Below, in pieces: positions 58,761-64,000 of a stretch of 64,000 nt of DNA. The stretch covers positions 23,358,001 to 23,422,000 of the forward strand of contig WPIO01000001.1 in the NCBI GenBank assembly GCA_009760855.2. The letters run 5' to 3'. Each line of letters opens with the position of its first letter. Position 1 is the stretch's first letter. A model generated the notes under the pieces. That model saw only the letters and a program-made list of their open reading frames with translations. It was not told the origin of the DNA and did no database searches. This stretch comes from Cristatella mucedo (Eukaryota; Bryozoa; Phylactolaemata; Cristatellidae). Position numbers and translations under genes: made by a program.

Positions 58761-59811
58761 TTTTATTTTTTTAACCTTGCGCTTAGTGTTTCTAGTTTAT
58801 GTCACATTAGCGTGAAACATCGCTGGAAACGTCAGCGTTGCATTGCAATGTAAGCCTGACTGTGTCCGCGGACCTATTCGTAAGCACAGCCTCTGGCAAG
58901 GAATCGATATCATGACCTGAAACGAGTCTTACCTGCAGTCTCTTTTTGTTTCTGACCTTTAAAGCAAGAAGTTTCTTCTTCGGTCACTTCCGGTCTCTCC
59001 AGTCCTTCTCCGGATGCGACGTCGCTGTTTAGTTTTGGCAGTGCGCCACTGAGTGACTTCCATTGTTGCTTTTTTGTCTCACTGTTGTCTGCATAAGTTA
59101 TCCACATGTGCTGCCAGTCTCGGTGTCCTGCAGAATGCATTCACACGGCACGCACTGCAGTAAGGACTTCCAGAACCCAATAGGCGAAAGAAATCTGTTT
59201 TAAAAGCAAACTCTGGCGACTGCGCCAGTATAATTGCGCGAAATTGGCTCGTGCGCTCTTGAGTTTGTGGAGTTAACCGGAGAGCCGTGTTTGTCTAGGA
59301 CATGTCAGATCCGTGAGAAGAATTTCACCGTCAGACAGACCTTTTCGCGAACCGGTAATGCGAGCTCGGCAAAGCGAGGCTTGCTTCGCGCGTCTTCTTT
59401 GTGCAAGGTTGCTACGCAGGCTGCAGCACTGGCACCGCTTGTGGTGGTGTAAGATGGGAACCCCCCCCCCCACCACCACCACCTCGCAGCTCTCAGCCGC
59501 CATACTTTAGCGGCACCTGCTTGAATTTCTTTCCCCCGGCCAAGCTCAGTCTCGTGGCTGGTGCAGACACAAAAGGTTGGACTTATAGCCAGTCGGAATG
59601 TGATCACTCTCGAAATAAATTTATGGTTAGTGTGCCTCTCGTTGCAGCTATAGAAGTCCGGCTGTCGTTTCAGCCACACTTCAAGGCCAAGTGGCACGCT
59701 CGGAGCCATTGGCTGGAATCTTCCAAGTCAGTGCGCCAAAGGAAAATAGACAGTGACGTTCTAGAAGCCCAGCTAGTCGACAGCCGCAGTGGGTCACACG
59801 AGGAGCTACAA

Positions 59812-59907
59812 GCCTGAAGACGATTAGAGATTGTGTTCGGCAGGCTTATTTTCCTCCAATGGCATTTCGGCCTTGGAGTTGTGTGGCCAATTTCTATTCG
59901 TACGGGA
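59812..59907 (+). repeat. Direct repeat, copy 1
   Basis: About 95 bp sharing AAGCCTGAAG, GATTAGA, TTGGCAGGCT-like and an exact GGCATTTCGGCCTTGGAGTT with the copy at 60384-60480. Confidence 0.7.
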
Positions 59908-60383
59908 TAACCAGCAGCATCATTAATGAGCAGTCATGTGATTATCATAAAATTAGCAAGTAGCCCAGTCACGAAGAGTTCGCCGGGGATTCCCGAGGGA
60001 AGCAAACTAAGAAGCGTAATAGACCGCACGATACATCCAGAAATAGCTCTAGTAAGAAGAGCACACGTTGCATGCACACCGAGACAATACCCTTCCTCGT
60101 CTCTGTATCGAGGCGGTCGATAGATTGGTCACTCAAAGAAGGCAGATAACTCCAAAGTATGGACAATGCCAAGTGTATAAGCTAAACTGTCGTGGCTAGG
60201 CTTCTGATTTCTTTATGGCAGCGTTGCTCCTTCTGATCTTAGACATGTGGTTCTAGAAATGAAAGTGTTTCTATTCTGCAGTATCAGGCCCGTAGCCGCG
60301 ATTTCAGTGAGCGGCTTTAACTTGAACTTGAGTGGGCGTGACCAGAAGTCACCGAAAGTGTACATTTACGCGACACAATACAA

Positions 60384-60480
60384 GCCTGAAGCTGATTAGA
60401 CGTAGAGCTTGGCAGGCTCATTTGCCTCCATGGCATTTCGGCCTTGGAGTTTTGAATATTTGTTCGTGTCGTGGTGCCAT
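60384..60480 (+). repeat. Direct repeat, copy 2
   Basis: Second copy, 572 bp downstream in the same orientation. The similarity begins at TACAAGCCTGAAG and ends near TTCGTG. Flanks are unrelated, so it is a short dispersed element rather than a tandem array. Confidence 0.7.
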
Positions 60481-60984
60481 AGCAAGCCAACAATATTTGC
60501 ACTTTATTTTGAATATTTCAAATTAGAAAAAAACTTGGTGGCCGTTGCGCCAGAGGCATATTAGACAAAGATTCCTTAATTATTTTTAAAATGCTGTAAT
60601 AAAAAAATTACAATAGACTGGAAGTGCCCACTGAATACCCAATAAAAGCTTATGGAAAATATAAATCGATCAGCAATTGGATGTCGCTGATACGAGCACG
60701 TAAAGAGGGTTTTCCAGCTAATTTAAAAGGTATGCCCAGTGCAGACCGTATTGCAGTTTCAGGCTAGCACAACTGCTATCAGTGCATCGGAATGCCGCCA
60801 GGCCCTCTAGGTGACTTGCCACATTTGAAATCGCTAGCTAAATCCTGTTTATTACGCTACATAGATTATTTTAAATTGAAATACTTGGCAATTTTTTAAA
60901 GATGGGGATTCCAGAAAAGCATCCGTAATACTTGAAGAGTGGAACTGAAGCTCTCAGAGCTGAAGCCCTTTAAAAGCACTTCCT

Positions 60985-62650
60985 GCACTTCCATAAATAT
61001 GCAGACGGCACGCAGCGTGTGCTTGTGCTCTTACCCCGTCGTGCCGTCCAGCACCTCAAACAAGCTCACCGACCTTTAGTATGTATTGCTAACGTGTGCT
61101 GCCGAATGGCAGAAATCTTGTTCATATTGAATAAAAATACATCTAAGCTAATACTTACAGGCAAATCTAGTACTTCTCGGAAATTCGACAACCTAAGTCT
61201 CAAATTTGCTCGGCCAGCATATCTCCTGTAGCCTTTGCATGCAAGCCGTGTGTCCTACTTCAGGCGAAACATCACTTAACAAACAACAGCTCCAGAGTCA
61301 CGTCTAACAACTTTCAGCTGCCTAAATATTTAAAAAGTTTGTCTTACTTTGGCAAGGCTCCCACAGCCAAGCTGAACCATGCACTTGTGACACTCCGTCA
61401 AAGCTTCTGTAATCCACCATTCGCACGTCTTCCTGCTAGTGCTTTAAGACGCTTCAAGTTGGAGCGAAATTTTAGAGCTGAGCTTGTCTGTCGCTCACGT
61501 CGAAACCAACGGATTGCATCACTCCTCTGGCTAACCTGCATTGGCTCCTCGACCAGTAGCATATCCACATAAAGTTTCTGTCACTCATTTTTAGATCAAT
61601 TCATTGTCTTGCTCCGGACTACCTGTTCCAAATGCTGTCAAATCTGGCTTCGCGCCGTACCACCTGAGCTTCCAACTCAGACAGATTCATAAGAATAATA
61701 TAGCGCCCTCAGAGAACGCAATCTCTTTCTAAGCACTTCACATTTGCCGCAAAGAAAGCACAATCGAATGGTCAGTGGTAGCAAGCTCGATAAACGACAT
61801 AACAAATAAAGATTAGCATGGTTAGGGGGTGACATGCACAGGGTCAGCATGCATGAGCACATAAAGATCGAATCACAGGGACCGACTAAATGCTGTAACA
61901 CATAAATGCTTTTTTGTTTCTTTTTAAATGTGGTCCATTCAGAAGACGTCATGACGCAAGTCAGATGTAAATTCCAGGCTTTGGAAGCATACGAACTAAA
62001 GACACAGTCTTCAAAGGATTTGAGGTTTGTACGAGGTAAAGGTAAGTGGTTAGATTCCGAAAAGCGGGTGATGCGATGTGTAGCCTGGTGCGGGTAGTAG
62101 ATCTGACAGATAGGCTGGAGCCAAAGAATGGAGGGACCGAAAAGTCAGTGACAAAACCTTAAAGTCGATGCGTTGCTTGCATGGGAGCCAGTGCATGTTG
62201 GAGACAAGTGGTGCGATGTGGAAACTGCGACGCTCACGACAGACAAGCCTAGCTGCAGAGTCTTGCACTTGCCGTGAGTGCCCGAGTGCACAGGCTAGAT
62301 TTACCGTGCATCCAACCAACTTCACCTGCTTTGGAGACTCTTTCTTTGATTATAGGCTTCCAAAGTCTAGAACTTGCTACTGCCTAATATTTCTACAATC
62401 CCTGACTTTACGACATTAAAAATTGAGCTACAGCCTATCTATTGTTTTGGAAAAATACGATCTCCGTCCGTGTGAATCGTCCTTATTTTTGCTCGTGCGT
62501 GCCGATACTGCAAATTGTATCGCGAATCAGTCAACACGGTCCCTTTACCGCCTACTCAAAGTGGCTAGAACTAGATACAGTTCATCTATGGTGCATCACA
62601 AATTTCTTATCGTTGTTATAATTCATTTATTAGTGTCAGCCGCATTTTCT
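60985..62650 (+). mobile_element. Old LINE-B copy split by a minus-strand LINE-B
   Basis: Pieces 60985-61687 (ILFILNKNTSKLILTGKSS for the FLKLNDNKTELIVFGKPS block, then the C-terminal region) and 62297-62650 (TGCTTTGGAGACTCTTTCTT and the 3' UTR) are collinear with LINE-B. Highly diverged. Confidence 0.75.
61688..62296 (-). mobile_element. LINE-B, 5'-truncated, inserted in an older LINE-B
   Basis: From a minimal AAT tail through the 3' UTR into LHWLPCKQRIDFKVLSLTF and SLAPAYLSDLL (frame 62325-62050). Flanked by AGATT at 61683-61687 and 62297-62301, a likely 5-bp target-site duplication. Confidence 0.85.
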
Positions 62651-62869
62651 TTTTAAAAGCTTGAATACGCGTGCATCTCTGAAGGCAAAAGCTGTTGTAA
62701 GAAAAGTACCCTTTTATGACATTTCCCTTTTCAATCCTCCTCATGCTCACTATCGTTCGCATTTTGAAGTCTTGAAATGAAAAATGTCCCAAAAGTTTAC
62801 TTTTCCTCCAACATTAAAACTTTTGTCCTATTTGTTTTTTAAATTAAACAAAAATTGTATTATATATAA

Positions 62870-63654
62870 ATGCCACTGTCATATATTTCTAGGACATTGT
62901 TTAGGAGAAAAGGAGAAAAAGCAAGCAGCTGGAAAAAACGAGTTAATAATATATTTAAAAAATACTATATGCGTATAATTTATGTACCTACTAAGGTTAA
63001 AGAACTAAGTTCTTTTGTTACAAAGTATACACATCCAGAATGTAATGCATGTTCATTTGATAAAATTCATAGAGTCTATAGTTTTGAACAAATTTTACAA
63101 GAAGTCGTTTCTAAAGCTGTTTATTGGAGAAAATGTTAAGTTGAAAAACACATTGAAAAGTGTAAAAAGAAAAGAAGATCTGAAATTAGTAAAATGGAAT
63201 GGCCTAAGAAATATAAATAAATTGTATTAATTAATTCAAAATTACAAAGTGAAGAATATACATATTGTGTTGTGAAACATTTAATGAAAGTGATTATCTA
63301 GAAGGAAAACATCCATACTGTTATCAAGAAATAAAGAGACCGAAAAGATAATATGAAATACGTTGTGATATCTGTGATAAAGGCATGAATTAAACAAAAT
63401 TTGATTCTAGTCTTATGCGCAATGATGCAGTTATAATTTTTTCATACTGTAACATAAATACTAACTCATTTAAGAAAGAGAGACCAACTAAATTATATTC
63501 ATTAGTTAAGAAACACTTAAAAAAACAATGTTGCTCTACTTTATTACATCATTGTTTAGACCATGAAGCTATTTGTTCTAGATCAAAACTATTCCCTATT
63601 CTTAAGGGCAAACGTAAAGCAACAAAGTTAAAAGAGTTAATAGTTTTAATATAG
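62870..63654 (+). pseudogene. Decayed Cys-rich ORF in the A+T-rich segment
   Basis: The frame 62870-63139 contains a short CxxC (ECNAC) near 63040. After stops and at least one shift, similar A/T-codon sequence continues, with another CxxC near 63370 and a Cys/His-rich stretch (KKQCCSTLLHHCLDHEAIC) in the frame 63415-63654. I read these as parts of one broken gene for a zinc-binding-type protein, but they could be separate small genes. The function is not recognised. The last stop lies 12 bp from the stop of the convergent frame. Confidence 0.35.
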
Positions 63655-63666
63655 CACTTATACTAT

Positions 63667-63969
63667 TCAGGAGGGTACATAACAGACCAAGATATTTACT
63701 CTTAGTTTTCCAGTTGTATCAATGAAGTAATACTCTATTGGAAGTCTTGTAAAATATACATAATACTTTAACTCCACACCTGTTGGAGAAGTATTTATTG
63801 CTCTTACATCTCCAGATACAGCAGTTGTATCACTATTAGGTTTTAGAAACATACAATTAAATGCTCCAACAGCCATAATATTTAATATCATTATAGGTGG
63901 TGCAGTTTTATTTGTCCATGAATAAGGTGCTGATAGATTTAGTATTGAGTTCTTTGCATTGAGATCCAT
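63667..63969 (-). CDS. Intact 100-codon ORF in the A+T-rich segment, unknown
   Basis: Starts at the ATG at 63969 and ends at 63667 without interruption. The product is about 11 kDa, with no signal peptide or clear membrane span. It has alternating hydrophobic and polar residues in its second half, suggesting beta strands, and few charged residues, as in small structural proteins. No motif is recognised. Being open in such A+T-rich DNA, where stop codons are frequent, argues for a real or recently real gene. It converges on the decayed plus-strand ORF with only 12 bp between stops. A viral or virus-like source is an inference from layout and composition alone. Confidence 0.5.
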   Translation of the reverse strand: MDLNAKNSILNLSAPYSWTNKTAPPIMILNIMAVGAFNCMFLKPNSDTTAVSGDVRAINTSPTGVELKYYVYFTRLPIEYYFIDTTGKLRVNILVCYVPS

Positions 63970-64000
63970 TTATAGAGCTAGTACTTCTGTTGTTTTTCTA

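Larger units (their letters stand above)
58761..60984. other. Mostly unassigned; contains a dispersed direct repeat
   Basis: Short frames only (59401-59817 plus is the longest). A C-run then CCA repeat lies at 59459-59483. No host exon could be supported. Confidence 0.4.
62690..64000. other. Strongly A+T-rich segment of different origin
   Basis: From about 62690 to the window end the composition changes abruptly to A/T-dominated sequence with no SINE, LINE or CpG features. Frames use A/T-ending codons and are closely packed on opposite strands. Possible sources are an integrated viral or virus-like element, a recent AT-rich transposon such as a Maverick-type element, or an assembly join to foreign DNA. 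I cannot decide between them. Confidence 0.5.

Overview
The window reads as nuclear DNA of an invertebrate animal. It has no operons, Shine-Dalgarno sites or bacterial gene density. Coding sequence is carried in short exons with GT/AG borders. Most recognisable sequence belongs to CR1/L2-group non-LTR retrotransposons, tRNA-derived SINEs, a hAT-type MITE and long microsatellites. I cannot name the species.

The one host gene I can support is on the minus strand near the left edge. Two exons (3818-3749 and 3026-2974) join in phase to give the first 41 residues of a calexcitin / sarcoplasmic-calcium-binding-protein-like EF-hand protein; the rest must lie beyond position 1 or in exons I could not recognise. 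Its first intron carries a CGG repeat and a GC-rich minisatellite. Weaker exon candidates lie at 23206-23380 and 42680-43013 (both minus).

Base composition alternates between GC- and CpG-rich blocks (about 0.85-4.3, 5.1-7.4, 30.2-32.0, 33.9-35.8, 42.7-44.3 and 55.4-57.4 kb) and AT-richer blocks filled with transposons. The GC blocks give many long open frames on both strands that are composition artefacts.

Two LINE families dominate; the labels are mine. LINE-A has one nearly full-length copy (about 45990-49315) with an uninterrupted 687-codon reverse-transcriptase frame and a frame-broken endonuclease part. Its 3' ends carry pentamer-like tails. LINE-B carries the L2-type 3' end (TGTAAAGCGCC...GGCGCT...) and an (ATT)n tail. 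At least one SINE family (SINE-2) has the same 3' end and is probably mobilised by LINE-B. Copies are inserted into each other repeatedly. Three blocks (17.5-22.3, 32.1-33.85 and 51.3-54.2 kb) can be resolved into nested insertions, some with target-site duplications, which gives a relative order of events.

The last 1.3 kb (about 62690-64000) differs in character: strongly A+T-rich, with a decayed Cys-rich plus-strand frame facing an intact 100-codon minus-strand frame across a 12-bp gap. This compact convergent layout looks virus-like or microbial rather than metazoan. I could not identify its source.
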